Positions 1-9,141 are shown, counted from the first letter of the stretch. The stretch: 64,000 nt of DNA from Deltaproteobacteria bacterium (GCA_024279915.1 JAJRRB010000064.1:1-64000), one strand, 5' to 3'. Notes: generated by a model from the sequence alone, not told the origin. Numbers and translations are program-made.

Positions 1-56
1 AACTCCTCTTACCTGCAAACTCTTATCATCTGAACATAATGCGTGAGAGAATGATT

Positions 57-581
57 ATGAAAGAGATAGACTCGGATATTTCAGAAGATCATCTGAAGTT
101 ATCAGAAGAACTTGCTGTATTGACCAAACAACGCAAAAAAAATGACGTTGATGCGGGGTTCACTCTGATTGAGTTGCTTATGGTGATCGCCATTCTGGGG
201 GTTTTGACAATTCTTGTTGTCCCATCTTTCAATAGATTAGTGCTCAAAGCTAGGATAGGTCGAGCTGTTGCTGAAATTCGTACTGTTGAAAAAGATATCT
301 TAGCAAAGATGATTGATTCGAATGCTCTGCCAAACTCCTTGAATGACATTGGACGTGGGGCACTACTCGACCCTTGGGGAAACCCTTACCAATACTTGAA
401 TATTGCTAACGGTGGAGCGCCAAGACAAGACACGTTTTTTGGTGATCTGAACACAGACTTTGACCTTTACAGCTTGGGTCCCGATGGTTTGACCCAACAG
501 GTTATTACCGATGCGAATGGTTTGGACGATATTGTGCGTGCCACAGATGGTAGTTGGGTTGGGATGGGGAAGAACTTCTAG
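57..581 (+). CDS. Type IV pilin-like / type II secretion pseudopilin (GspG-like)
   Basis: Prepilin-type protein, probably a pseudopilin of a type II secretion or pilus-like fibre in the inner membrane and periplasm. The prepilin peptidase motif is clear: a leader ending in Gly34, then Phe-Thr-Leu-Ile-Glu, so Glu39 is the conserved Glu+5, followed by one hydrophobic helix. The C-terminal half contains DPWGNPYQY and YSLGPDG, typical of GspG-class major pseudopilins. ATGs at 39, 51 and 57 are possible; 57 is chosen because GAGAGA (45-50) sits 6 nt upstream. Even so, the leader of about 34 residues is much longer and more charged than the usual 6-15. The zinc-ribbon gene follows 88 bp downstream. 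No other secretion gene is visible, and the rest of the locus may lie upstream of the window. Confidence 0.82.
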   Translation: MKEIDSDISEDHLKLSEELAVLTKQRKKNDVDAGFTLIELLMVIAILGVLTILVVPSFNRLVLKARIGRAVAEIRTVEKDILAKMIDSNALPNSLNDIGRGALLDPWGNPYQYLNIANGGAPRQDTFFGDLNTDFDLYSLGPDGLTQQVITDANGLDDIVRATDGSWVGMGKNF

Positions 582-669
582 TGAAGTCTAGCCTATCTTC
601 TAGGGAAATAAAATTAATAATGAAAGAGCGGACCCATCTAGGGATCCCCTTTATAAAGGTGGTTGAATC

Positions 670-1632
670 ATGAGGTGCCCTTGTCCTAAATGTGACGCCA
701 TAATAGAGATCCGTGAGCAGGATATTTCTGCAGATAGCGGCTCTCAGAAGTGCTCTGAGTGTAATGATAAGTACTGGTTCCGCCAGGAAAAGTTCATGAT
801 GAGGGCTTTCAAGAAACAGGGTAGAATCTATTGTTTCGGCTGTGGCCATGAACTTGGCAACGAAATGCTCTGTTTGCATTGCGGTGGTTTGTGCCCCGAT
901 TATTGTGTTGTGCAATCTTCCAAGTTTGTGGCTCACAAGCAGAAGAAAGCCAGCACCGGCATTGGTTTTGCCAGGCGCCCTAAAGCTGCTAAGCAGGTAG
1001 TCGCTCCCCAAGGTGTTTCTGAGCAGAAATCCCATGATGATGCAGAACCGCAAACTAAAGATACATCTGAGCAACAAACCGATAAAAATTTGTTGAGTTA
1101 TGTTGCTCTTGCTGTGTTTATACTTATTTTGACTGGTGGTATAGCCAAATTTTATCTGGACCACAAAGCGACTCAAGAGTATTCAAAAAAATTCATTGTT
1201 GCTCTCTACGGTATCAAGTCAGGAACAGACTTAAGTTTGAAGTATATTGATGCGATATCATCCGGGTGGACCGATCCATCAAATACGGCGAAGATCGCTC
1301 CGCGAACGGATAAGAAGGACCTGGACAAGTTGGTTAAGGTCAAGGTGAGAATAGAGCAGGCGATGGCCACTCTGAACGAGACACCGGAAAAGTTTGCCGA
1401 GGCAAGAGGGAAGTTGATCAGACTTCATGGCATTTATGAGGAGATTTATGCCCTGAATATTTCTACCCCGGACACGCATGATATTTTTGCCGATTCAGTT
1501 GATGAGTTGAATACCAAATTCTTTAAGGCTGCAGGCGATCTTAAGGGCACCATGCCAGAAGAATTAATCGAAGCCCTTGAGGGTTCGGTTGCTAAGTACA
1601 GGAACCTTAGTTTTATGGTCAAAGGTTCTTAA
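670..1632 (+). CDS. Zinc-ribbon membrane protein of unknown function
   Basis: Not assigned to a characterised family. The first 80 residues hold several CxxC knuckles (CPCPKC, CSEC, CFGC, CLHCGGLC), consistent with two or more zinc ribbons. A charged, Gln/Lys-rich linker follows, then one transmembrane helix at about residues 140-160 (LLSYVALAVFILILTGG) and a C-terminal helical region of about 155 residues. The predicted topology is a cytoplasmic zinc-ribbon head with an external helical domain. The start has a good ribosome site (AAAGGTGG, 7 nt upstream). It lies just behind a pseudopilin gene and could be cotranscribed with it, so a role in assembling or regulating that fibre is possible but unproven. 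The stop codon is followed directly by a run of nine C residues (1633-1641). Confidence 0.7.
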   Translation: MRCPCPKCDAIIEIREQDISADSGSQKCSECNDKYWFRQEKFMMRAFKKQGRIYCFGCGHELGNEMLCLHCGGLCPDYCVVQSSKFVAHKQKKASTGIGFARRPKAAKQVVAPQGVSEQKSHDDAEPQTKDTSEQQTDKNLLSYVALAVFILILTGGIAKFYLDHKATQEYSKKFIVALYGIKSGTDLSLKYIDAISSGWTDPSNTAKIAPRTDKKDLDKLVKVKVRIEQAMATLNETPEKFAEARGKLIRLHGIYEEIYALNISTPDTHDIFADSVDELNTKFFKAAGDLKGTMPEELIEALEGSVAKYRNLSFMVKGS

Positions 1633-1800
1633 CCCCCCCCCTCGAAAACGTTTTTAACCAGAGCTTTGAAGGGGTAACTCTTTTTGTGATAGACGAAAAT
1701 TGTCGCCTTCGGCTGACAATTGCTGTCACAATATCCTCTAGCGTCTCGTATTTAGTGTTAATTTTGTGACCTACTACATCAAAAGATAGAACGAAAAGAA

Positions 1801-1835
1801 AACAGGGACTCAGCCAATCTGGCTGGGTCCCTGTT
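1801..1835 (-). terminator. Intrinsic terminator behind tRNA-Leu
   Basis: Inverted repeat with 15-nt arms (AACAGGGACTCAGCC / GGCTGGGTCCCTGTT, one mismatch) and a 5-nt loop. It lies just past the 3' CCA of the tRNA on the minus strand and is followed there by a U-rich stretch (TTTTCTTTTC). The plus side is also T-rich, so it may work in both directions and end the zinc-ribbon transcript too. Confidence 0.75.
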
Positions 1836-1842
1836 TTTATTT

Positions 1843-1928
1843 TGGTACCGAAGGCCGGAATCGAACCGGCACGAGCAAAGCCCATCGGTTTTTGAGACCG
1901 ACGTGTCTACCAATTCCACCACTTCGGC
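1843..1928 (-). tRNA. tRNA-Leu (anticodon CAA)
   Basis: An 86-nt gene read on the minus strand. The 5' acceptor strand GCCGAAG pairs with CTTCGGT, a T arm GCCGG-TTCGAAT-CCGGC is present, and CCA is encoded. The anticodon stem TCGGT/ACCGA closes a 7-nt loop CTCAAAA, giving anticodon CAA (reads UUG). The long variable region (about 14 nt) fits a class II tRNA-Leu. Confidence 0.95.
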
Positions 1929-1972
1929 AAAGCGGATTGCATTATAGAGTTTCATTTCGGTGTGGTCAAGAG

Positions 1973-3697
1973 CTAACAGGATTTCATTTGGTCTGCTGCT
2001 AGCAACGTGATTGTAACAGTCGTTCCCTTACCTAAAGAACTCGTGATACTCACCTGTCCAGACTGCGCTTCCACAAGGTGCTTGACGATCGTCATGCCTA
2101 ATCCTGTCCCGGAAATCGCTGTATTCGTCGCATCTGCTCGGTAAAATTTGTCGTAAATCCGCAACACTTGCTCTGATGTCATACCTATGCCCTGGTCACT
2201 GATTGCTAGAAGACAAATGCCATTTTCAAGCTGACAGGAGATGCGAATCTCGCCACCATTTGGAGAATATTTCACGGCATTGCTGAGCAGGTTCTCAATA
2301 ATCTGCATCATCGCAAAACGATCGAAAGACACGGTAACACCAGAAGGCCGCGGGGATTCCAGTACGAAGTTGTGATCATTTGTCTGTAACTGAAAGTTTT
2401 TGATGACCTCTTTACAAAGTTGGTCGAATCGATGAGGTTTCAGCTCAAGAGATACACCCTCCCCAGACTCAATACGACTGATATCAAGCAGGTTACTGAC
2501 AATGTCTCCCAGTCGCACCGCTTTCTTTTGAATTTGGTGAATAAACTCGGTCTTCTGCTCAGCGCTAAAATCATTTTCCATCATCATAAGGTCGGTATAA
2601 CCAATGATTGTCGCCAAAGGTGTGCGCAGTTCATGGGCCGCCGTTGAAACGAATTCGTTCTTCATGCGATCAATCGTTCGTTGTTCAGTCACATCGTGCA
2701 GTAGCATCACACAGCCGTTAAACTTGTTCTCCGCGGATTTGATAACCGTAACCCTTACTTGACAAATACACGGGGAGTGTCCTGCTGGCTGAAAGGTGAG
2801 GTCTTCAGTGAACGTTTCCTGCTCTCTTCTCGGAGCCTGCCGCAACAGTTGAACCAGCTCCTTGTGGGGTATATGATCAATTTGAATGGTGGAGTCTTGA
2901 CGGGAGAGACAGTAACCAATCAGTTCTTCAGCTCGGCGGTTGATAAGAACTATATTGTCACTGGAGTCAGTCACTATAATACCGTCAGCCGCAGAACGTA
3001 GAATGCCATGGATCTTGGCATTCGCCTCCTGTGTTGCGTTGAGAGCCTGCAACAACGAACTTTGTGCATCTCGACGCGCAGAAACATCCTGATAAGCTAT
3101 GACAACATGAGTGATGTTGCCAGTCTCATCCAACATGGGACGACCAATCACATCAAAGCTGCGTCCATCGAGCTCCCAGTCATACAGATGCTGCTCACGG
3201 CGAGCCAGCATGACGCATTCAAAAATGCACCTCTCATTATCGATACCTGTGTGGCAAATATTGTCCTTGCACCTTTTGCCAAGGAAATCAACATCGCCGC
3301 CAAGCATCAGGTCACGAATCTTCTGGTTGTAGGAAACGACTTTACCCTGAGGGCTTAAGACTAGAAGTGCGGCACCGACTGTTTCAAAAACTGTCTGGAT
3401 CTCATCATGGGCAAAATGTAGCTTCTGATTGGTCTCCTGCAGGTTTTCCAGTATGTGCTGAAAGGTTTGGGCAACAATGCCGATCGGGTCAAATTCAATC
3501 AGACTGTGATCATCCAGTTCCTCAGGGCGCAGGTTCTTTGTGCCAACAACTTCAAGTAAACAATTAACCTTGCTGCGAATATAGTCAAAAGCTTCACGGT
3601 TGATATTTTTCAGGCGTGCATTCTCTTCGGTCAATAGCTCAAGTTCACTCGGTTCCTCAGGTTTTCTAATAATTTCTTGGTTCTGTGGCTGCATCAT
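1973..3697 (-). CDS. PAS-domain sensor histidine kinase
   Basis: Cytoplasmic histidine kinase without an obvious transmembrane segment. Order: an N-terminal coiled-coil-like stretch, a PAS domain at about residues 100-215 (VFETVGAALLVLSPQGKVVSYN), a second PAS at about 230-345 (GILRSAADGIIVTDSSDNIVLIN), HisKA with the phosphoacceptor in STAAHELRTPLATIIGY, and HATPase_c with the N box (IIENLLSNAVKYSPNGG) and G boxes (SDQGIGM, GTGLGMTIV). The first PAS region has several cysteines (CKDNICHTGIDNERCIFEC) that could bind a metal or Fe-S cluster; this is inference. It starts 21 bp after the TusA-like gene in the same direction, so it probably belongs to the transporter operon and may sense a sulfur- or redox-related signal. 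No partner response regulator is adjacent. Confidence 0.88.
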   Translation of the reverse strand: MMQPQNQEIIRKPEEPSELELLTEENARLKNINREAFDYIRSKVNCLLEVVGTKNLRPEELDDHSLIEFDPIGIVAQTFQHILENLQETNQKLHFAHDEIQTVFETVGAALLVLSPQGKVVSYNQKIRDLMLGGDVDFLGKRCKDNICHTGIDNERCIFECVMLARREQHLYDWELDGRSFDVIGRPMLDETGNITHVVIAYQDVSARRDAQSSLLQALNATQEANAKIHGILRSAADGIIVTDSSDNIVLINRRAEELIGYCLSRQDSTIQIDHIPHKELVQLLRQAPRREQETFTEDLTFQPAGHSPCICQVRVTVIKSAENKFNGCVMLLHDVTEQRTIDRMKNEFVSTAAHELRTPLATIIGYTDLMMMENDFSAEQKTEFIHQIQKKAVRLGDIVSNLLDISRIESGEGVSLELKPHRFDQLCKEVIKNFQLQTNDHNFVLESPRPSGVTVSFDRFAMMQIIENLLSNAVKYSPNGGEIRISCQLENGICLLAISDQGIGMTSEQVLRIYDKFYRADATNTAISGTGLGMTIVKHLVEAQSGQVSITSSLGKGTTVTITLLAADQMKSC

Positions 3698-3718
3698 TCA
3701 GGTTGTCCTGTAAAAAGA

Positions 3719-3961
3719 TCAGTCGCTCTGTTGTTTTGTTGTTATGCGATAATAACCATCCATTTTTTCAACGAAAGCTTCAATTCCCATGTTACGGACA
3801 GCATCAGGAATTGTGCCCGTTGCATCACGGTTATCTGTGAGAACCTCAATAGAGAGGTTCCCCCTTACCAGCTCTTGATGATGCAGATTCATTTCTCGTA
3901 GCACCAGAAGCAGACTAGACGGACAGATTTGACCGCGAATATCCATCTTTAGGACCTTCAT
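3719..3961 (-). CDS. TusA/SirA-family sulfur carrier protein
   Basis: Small protein of the TusA/YeeD/YedF fold (80 residues, usual TusA size). The active-site cysteine is in GQICPSSLL, where the family usually has CPxP, so the second proline is replaced here by serine. The typical beta-alpha-beta-alpha pattern is visible through residue 75. Its start overlaps the stop of the YeeE/YedE-type transporter by 4 nt (ATGA), indicating translational coupling. In such pairs the TusA-like partner accepts sulfur (thiosulfate uptake by YeeE/YeeD, also called TsuA/TsuB) or acts in selenium metabolism (YedE/YedF). The sequence alone does not decide between these. Confidence 0.85.
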   Translation of the reverse strand: MKVLKMDIRGQICPSSLLLVLREMNLHHQELVRGNLSIEVLTDNRDATGTIPDAVRNMGIEAFVEKMDGYYRITTKQQSD

Positions 3962-5112
3962 GAATTTATCCTTTTCAACGGCACATCAGAAATCAGAATT
4001 CGTTGCAGGACTATCCCACCAAGCCATGCACCCGGGACCAGTCCAATAACAAACAGTACGCTTTGTATCGTCAGTAAAGGAAGCCCTCCCCACAGATGCC
4101 AGACATTGCATCCTGGAGATATTCTGGCGCCAAGAGCCATAATGACGCCCCCGGAAAAAACCATGATGACCTGATTGAGTGGAACTTTCCAGATCACCCT
4201 GAATTCACCAAGCAAATGTGCCGACAGCCAGGCTCCGCCGACAATACCTAGAATCAGAGGTGCTTGCACTATCGCGACGATATCAAAATTTGGACCAGCA
4301 CCGCCACTGCGCAGCACGCCATCAATCGGCAAGGCATAGTGAACCGGCGTAGCCATAAAGTAGGGTAAGTTGGCAAGATGGTCGGGGATGATCCATAACT
4401 CTAGAAGAGCTGCCCCCTTGGCATAAGAAGTCGACACTCCCATGGGAACACCGCACAGAAGAACTGTCAGTACGCCGAGAACAGCTAATCCGATGCCCGT
4501 AAACCACAGGGGGATGAATCCTTCTGCAGTATTTCGGTTGACCCAGAGCTCGGTTTGTTGCCATCGCCAGCAGAGAAACCCTCCAAGAGAAACGAGCAGA
4601 AGAACCGGAACTGTCGAAGAGACCCTGAGCCATTGTGGCAAGGTTATGGCTTCTGTCGAAAAGTTCGTTTGCTTTGCCAACGGTATCCACCATGTGTGAA
4701 TTTCCGCGTAGAGAGCGCTACCGACCAAGAGACCCAGAAAGGCAAACAGGGCCATCAGGTTGCCGCCCCCCATCTTGTAAAGGACTCCAACAACACAGCC
4801 CCCAGCCAGCACCATGCCAAGACCGAACACCATGCCACCAAAGATGTTGACCCCTGATGGTGGAGCAAACCACGAGAAGGGATACGTTGGCAAAACTCCC
4901 GCAAGACGGCAGAGCTCGAACATTAATGCACTCAGAGTGAGCAGAAGAACAAGTGGACGAATGTGCTTGTAGCTGTTGAATAAAAAGACATCGCGAAACG
5001 CGCCAGCCATGCAAAAGTCAGATCGATGCATCAGAACACCGGCGGTTAGACCGATAACCAGCAATCCAGACATAACGACCCAGACAGAGAAATCCACAAC
5101 GGCTACTCCCAT
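3958..5112 (-). CDS. YeeE/YedE-family membrane transporter (thiosulfate or selenium type)
   Basis: Polytopic inner-membrane protein with about ten hydrophobic helices, matching the YeeE/YedE (sulf_transp) family. Conserved cysteine sites are visible: SDFCMAGAFRD near the N-terminus, GGCVVGVLYKMG, and SPGCNVWHLWGGLPL near the C-terminus; in characterised YeeE such cysteines relay thiosulfate through the membrane. It is translationally coupled to the TusA-like gene downstream, the classic transporter plus sulfur-carrier pair. The start is uncertain. A TTG at 5124 has no ribosome site. The ATG at 5112 has AAGGGA almost touching it, and an in-frame GTG at about 5100 has a better-spaced GGGAG. Substrate specificity (thiosulfate or a selenium species) is not resolved. 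Confidence 0.82.
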   Translation of the reverse strand: MGVAVVDFSVWVVMSGLLVIGLTAGVLMHRSDFCMAGAFRDVFLFNSYKHIRPLVLLLTLSALMFELCRLAGVLPTYPFSWFAPPSGVNIFGGMVFGLGMVLAGGCVVGVLYKMGGGNLMALFAFLGLLVGSALYAEIHTWWIPLAKQTNFSTEAITLPQWLRVSSTVPVLLLVSLGGFLCWRWQQTELWVNRNTAEGFIPLWFTGIGLAVLGVLTVLLCGVPMGVSTSYAKGAALLELWIIPDHLANLPYFMATPVHYALPIDGVLRSGGAGPNFDIVAIVQAPLILGIVGGAWLSAHLLGEFRVIWKVPLNQVIMVFSGGVIMALGARISPGCNVWHLWGGLPLLTIQSVLFVIGLVPGAWLGGIVLQRILISDVPLKRINS

Positions 5113-5321
5113 TCCCTTCAGCAAGAAACATTAACGAACACCCATTAATATAGTCGGAATAGAATAAAACAACAAACAAAATATTCCCGCATAATTGAGG
5201 TGGTATTGCTCCGGTTCAATACCGCAAATAAAGAGGCCAAGTTCCGGGCGGGGTGGGGGAATGTAAGGACCGTAAATAATTATAGTATGGAGAGGGTGAG
5301 GGCAAGGTGCAGAAACAGAAA

Positions 5322-5354
5322 AAGGGCTCACAAGATTAATTCTTGTAAGCCCTT
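5322..5354 (-). terminator. Intrinsic terminator behind tRNA-Ala
   Basis: Stem with 14-nt arms (AAGGGCTCACAAGA / TCTTGTAAGCCCTT, one mismatch) and a 5-nt AT loop. It sits 9 nt past the tRNA 3' end on the minus strand, where TTTTTCTGTTTC follows. Confidence 0.75.
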
Positions 5355-5363
5355 GATTTTGTT

Positions 5364-5439
5364 TGGTGGAGCTAAGCGGGATCGAACCGCTGACCTCCTG
5401 AATGCCATTCAGGCGCTCTCCCAGCTGAGCTATAGCCCC
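5364..5439 (-). tRNA. tRNA-Ala (anticodon GGC)
   Basis: A 76-nt cloverleaf on the minus strand. The acceptor GGGGCTA/TAGCTCC gives the G3-U70 pair that identifies alanine tRNAs. The anticodon stem CCTGA/TCAGG encloses ATGGCAT, so the anticodon is GGC. The T loop is TTCGATC and CCA is encoded. Confidence 0.96.
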
Positions 5440-5593
5440 AATCAGGTGCAGATTTATAACAGAGCGATACAGGAGTGTCAACAGCTTTTTGCGTTAAACG
5501 GCGATTCTGAATCGGTAGATTCTTTGTTGCCTTTTCTCACATTCGCTGTTGGTTCCTGAAGTGCTGCGGGAAAGGATGGTTTCCGTACAGGCA

Positions 5594-6271
5594 CTAATTG
5601 ATCTCCTGCCAGAGTTGTTCAATATCACGAATCAGGCCAAGGTGCTCGGCATTGTTAATCGAATAATAGAGTGAACCAAAGGTGTTCTTCTCATCTTCGA
5701 GTTTCAAGTAAACCAGAGCGGCATGGTAAAGGAGGAGGGCTTTCTGATCGGCGCTTCTGACCCGTTCCAATGCTGTATTCAGCAGTTTGATTGACTCATC
5801 ATACTGACTGGCCTGGTAATAAAGAAATGCTGCTGTGTCGTATCTTTCGATACTCGATCCAGGCATCCGTTGCAGAAGTTCTTCGGCTTCGTCCAACTTA
5901 TAAAGGTGGTTCGCGTCGATCAACGCCAGACGATGCATGATCTCGAGATGGTCCGGATCATCCTCGGAAACCATCTTCATGGCTTGTTCGTAGGTGCGGT
6001 AGGCGTCCTTGTCTTCGTCGATCCGTTCGAGGACTTCTGCACGACGGAGGTAGTAGCGTCCTACGGTAGGATCTTTAGTGATAGCAATTGCATATTGATG
6101 TGCTGCTGCGGCATAAGCCTTGCTCTGAATCAGCTGTTCCGCCCGGTTGACCACTTCCCCGACCGGGCGCGGATCGTCTTTCCCCGGTGTTCCAGCGCAA
6201 CCGCCAAGCAACAGGACAAGTGTACAGCCGAGGAGAATAGTCGCTTTGGTTATATGTAAAATACGGGGCAC
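5594..6271 (-). CDS. TPR-repeat lipoprotein
   Basis: Secreted lipoprotein: a type II signal peptide with lipobox LLGGC (Cys about residue 25), followed by about 200 residues of helix-turn-helix pairs resembling tetratricopeptide repeats (for example QLIQSKAYAAAAHQYAIAITKDP and RAEVLERIDEDKDAYRTYEQAM). TPR lipoproteins usually scaffold envelope protein complexes. No closer family is recognised. It is the last gene of a minus-strand run behind ppiD and purC, 29 bp after purC. The role of the product is unknown. Confidence 0.75.
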   Translation of the reverse strand: MPRILHITKATILLGCTLVLLLGGCAGTPGKDDPRPVGEVVNRAEQLIQSKAYAAAAHQYAIAITKDPTVGRYYLRRAEVLERIDEDKDAYRTYEQAMKMVSEDDPDHLEIMHRLALIDANHLYKLDEAEELLQRMPGSSIERYDTAAFLYYQASQYDESIKLLNTALERVRSADQKALLLYHAALVYLKLEDEKNTFGSLYYSINNAEHLGLIRDIEQLWQEIN

Positions 6272-6300
6272 TGCAGTCCCTTCAGTTGGAGGTCGCTTAC

Positions 6301-7194
6301 TTAAAGTTTGATGCCGGTCAGTTGGAAAAGTGCATCCTGATACTTCTCTGCAGTCTTGGCAACGATCTCGGTTGGCAACGGTGGCGGTGGTGCCTGCTTG
6401 TTCCAGTCGAGGGTCTCTAGATAGTTGCGCACAAACTGCTTGTCAAAGCTCGGCTGTGGACCGCCTGGCTTGTAGAGTTCCTTCGGCCAGAAGCGTGATG
6501 AGTCGGGCGACATTGCTTCGTCGATCCAGATCAGGCTGCCGTCGGGCATGATGCCGAATTCAATCTTGGTGTCGGCAATAATGATACCTTTGTCCCAGGC
6601 AAAGTCACGTGCACGACTGTAAATTTCCAGGGTCTTGTCACGAACCTGCTCGGCTATCTCCTGACCGCAGAGCTTGATGGTCTCTTCAAAGGAGATGTTC
6701 TCATCGTGCTCACCGAGCTCCGCCTTTGTTGAAGGCGTATAGATCGGTTTTTCCAGTCGCTCGCTTTCGAGCAGTCCCTCCGGCAAAGTAATACCGCAGA
6801 TGCTGCCATTTTTTTGATAATCTTTCCACCCTGAGCCGGAAACATAACCGCGAACGATGCATTCAACCAGTAGTGGCTTGGCTTTTTTGACCAGCATGCT
6901 GCGACCTTCGAGTTGGGCACGGTAGATGTGGGTTTCAGCCGGGTAGTCATTTACATCGGTGGCAATGATGTGATTTGGAACAATGTCGGACATCTGGTTG
7001 AACCAGAAGACCGAAAACTGGTTGAGGACCTGGCCCTTTTTCGGAATGCCTTCATTCATGATGACATCAAAGGCGGAGAGGCGGTCTGAGGTTACAATCA
7101 GCAGGTGCTCGCCAAGATCATAGATGTCGCGTACTTTGCCGCGATTGACCATTTTCAGGCCGGGCATATTGGTTTCGAGAACGATAACACTCAC
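6301..7194 (-). CDS. purC: Phosphoribosylaminoimidazole-succinocarboxamide synthase (SAICAR synthetase)
   Basis: Purine biosynthesis enzyme that ligates aspartate to CAIR using ATP to give SAICAR. At 297 residues it is the longer eukaryote-like bacterial form. Family motifs are visible: [11 protein letters not shown] (ATP site), [36 protein letters not shown], and DTKIEFG with [15 protein letters not shown] near the C-terminus. It begins 3 bp after ppiD on the same strand, so the two are probably cotranscribed although functionally unrelated. The start ATG fits the family N-terminus. Confidence 0.97.
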   Translation of the reverse strand: MSVIVLETNMPGLKMVNRGKVRDIYDLGEHLLIVTSDRLSAFDVIMNEGIPKKGQVLNQFSVFWFNQMSDIVPNHIIATDVNDYPAETHIYRAQLEGRSMLVKKAKPLLVECIVRGYVSGSGWKDYQKNGSICGITLPEGLLESERLEKPIYTPSTKAELGEHDENISFEETIKLCGQEIAEQVRDKTLEIYSRARDFAWDKGIIIADTKIEFGIMPDGSLIWIDEAMSPDSSRFWPKELYKPGGPQPSFDKQFVRNYLETLDWNKQAPPPPLPTEIVAKTAEKYQDALFQLTGIKL

Positions 7195-7197
7195 TGT

Positions 7198-9141
7198 TTA
7201 CTTCTCCTTGTCCAGCATGTCTTGGGTGCGAGAGGCAATCTGAATCGTTGCCGCACTACGGAGTGCTTCCAGGCGCTGTTCGGTTGCCTCATTCTGTTTG
7301 CGACTCATGATCGATTTCTGTAGCTCTTCGCGTTTGGCTTCATCTAACTGAGTAAAATCAGCAGCAATGCGTTCCTTAATCTCAGTGACGATAAAGCGAT
7401 TCTGGATTTCGAAGAGTTGGTCAATGGTTGTCTGCTCTCCGCTCAAGGCAAACGCTGCTGTAGATAACTCCTCAGAAGAGCCGATACGCGGCACAAAGGG
7501 GCTATAAACTCGGGTAAACTCACCGGTTTCTTCAACCTTGTATTTAGCTTTCTTGGCCAGCTTTGTCAGCTTATCGCCAGCGCCTAAGTCAGCGAGAAGT
7601 TGCTCGGCAGCAGCCTTAGCCAGCTGGGTCGATTCGGCAGCCCGATAAGCTGCTGTAACCATATCCTTGACCTCGGAGAGTTCCGGGATATGACTGGCAA
7701 TCCGTTCCTTCAGACCGAAAAGGATGACCCCGTCATCCGTGATGACCGGCTTGGCCAGTTTGTTCTCTTCAAGCAGAAGTGCAGCATTGATGATCACTTC
7801 ATTACGGCCAATGCCATCGATATAACCGTCACGAGCAAAGGGACCCGTTTCTTTCAGGCCTAATTCGTTGCTTGTTGCCGCTGTTTCCAGGTCGCCAGTC
7901 TTGCGATTGATGTTGAAAGCGTCCATCGCTTTTTCGAAAGCAAGCTGCTGGGCTTTCTCAGCACGTAGCCCTTCCTTGACTTCTTCCAGAGCTTCTGCCT
8001 GAGAACGGACGCCTGGTTCGGTGTACTCTTCCACTTTGATGATGTGGTAGCCGAAGGTGGTTTCCACCAGATCACTGATGTCGCCAGGATTCATACCAAA
8101 TACTGCATCTTCGAAAGGTTTAACCATTGAACCACGGGTGAAGTAGCCGAGGTTGCCACCTTTGACCGCGCTGGCTTTGTCGTCGGAGTTGACTCTGGCC
8201 AGTTCGGCAAAATCTTTTCCGGTTTTAGCCTCTTCCAGAAGTTTCTCGGCAAAGGCGCGTTTTTCCTCACGATTTTTATCATCTGTACCTTCATCAATTT
8301 TGATCAGAATATGTGAGGCTTTGATTTTTTCAAGAATTTCGAACTGGTCGAGATGTCGGCGATAGTATCTCTCCAATTCGCTCTCTTCGAAAGTTACCTC
8401 TGCAAGGTATCTCTGTGGCTCAAATTGCAGATAACGCAGGGCGACCATGTCCGGGGTGCGAAAGGTCTCCTGTTGTTCTGTGAAATAGGTGCCCAGTGCC
8501 TCATCCGAGACCTTGACTTTACTTTCGAAGGATGCCGGAGTCAGGCTGATAAAGTTGAGATTGACCTTCTCGTTGTTATTGCGAAATTCTTCATCAATGT
8601 CAGCATCAGTGACGGTGACGCCGGACTGGAGTTGCTCACGGACCTTGTTGATGATCAACTCGCTACGCTGCATGGCCTCAAATTCATCGCTGTTCATACG
8701 CTGATAGGCCAGGACCTGGAGATAACGGTCTTTGCTGAAGACACCGTTTTCCTGAAAAGCTGGAATCCGCGCAATTGCTTCGACCAGCTCCTTGCCGCTG
8801 ACGTCAATCTGGAGACGCTCTGCTTCATCCTGCAGTAACGCCTGGTCGATCAGGCTGTTAATCGATTTCTCTGCGAGTTTCAGCTGCTTCTCCAAAGCCG
8901 GAGTGAACTGATCCTGGTAGATGTTCTGGTAGAGCTGGTAGAGGTTGCTGTAGGTGCTCTGAAAGTCATTGTAGGAGATCGCCTTACCGTTGACCAGCGC
9001 AGCTTCTGCGTTTGGATCTTCACCACCTGGTCCGCCGGGGGAAGAGAGCATGGCATAGCCGATGACGAAGCTGAGAATGATGATGGCAAAAGCCAATTTG
9101 ATGATGATTGATTTCTGTTTGTTACGGACAAAATCGAGCAT
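7198..9141 (-). CDS. ppiD: PpiD/SurA-type membrane-anchored peptidyl-prolyl isomerase
   Basis: Periplasmic chaperone and prolyl isomerase tethered to the inner membrane. The N-terminus has a short cytoplasmic stretch (MLDFVRNKQKS), then one transmembrane helix (about residues 12-33), then a SurA_N-like chaperone region. One parvulin domain follows at about residues 270-370 (KASHILIKIDEG, GGNLGYFTRGSMVKPFEDAVF, VETTFGYHIIKVEE), then a long C-terminal region including a degenerate second PPIase-like segment. Length 647 and architecture match PpiD (E. coli about 620). It is the first gene of the ppiD-purC-TPR lipoprotein unit and is divergent from mreB. It probably helps envelope proteins fold as they leave SecYEG. 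Confidence 0.9.
   Translation of the reverse strand: MLDFVRNKQKSIIIKLAFAIIILSFVIGYAMLSSPGGPGGEDPNAEAALVNGKAISYNDFQSTYSNLYQLYQNIYQDQFTPALEKQLKLAEKSINSLIDQALLQDEAERLQIDVSGKELVEAIARIPAFQENGVFSKDRYLQVLAYQRMNSDEFEAMQRSELIINKVREQLQSGVTVTDADIDEEFRNNNEKVNLNFISLTPASFESKVKVSDEALGTYFTEQQETFRTPDMVALRYLQFEPQRYLAEVTFEESELERYYRRHLDQFEILEKIKASHILIKIDEGTDDKNREEKRAFAEKLLEEAKTGKDFAELARVNSDDKASAVKGGNLGYFTRGSMVKPFEDAVFGMNPGDISDLVETTFGYHIIKVEEYTEPGVRSQAEALEEVKEGLRAEKAQQLAFEKAMDAFNINRKTGDLETAATSNELGLKETGPFARDGYIDGIGRNEVIINAALLLEENKLAKPVITDDGVILFGLKERIASHIPELSEVKDMVTAAYRAAESTQLAKAAAEQLLADLGAGDKLTKLAKKAKYKVEETGEFTRVYSPFVPRIGSSEELSTAAFALSGEQTTIDQLFEIQNRFIVTEIKERIAADFTQLDEAKREELQKSIMSRKQNEATEQRLEALRSAATIQIASRTQDMLDKEK

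Noticed and set aside
505-1176. Minus-strand open frame of 223 codons
   Set aside because: Antisense to the pseudopilin and zinc-ribbon genes, whose protein features are clear.
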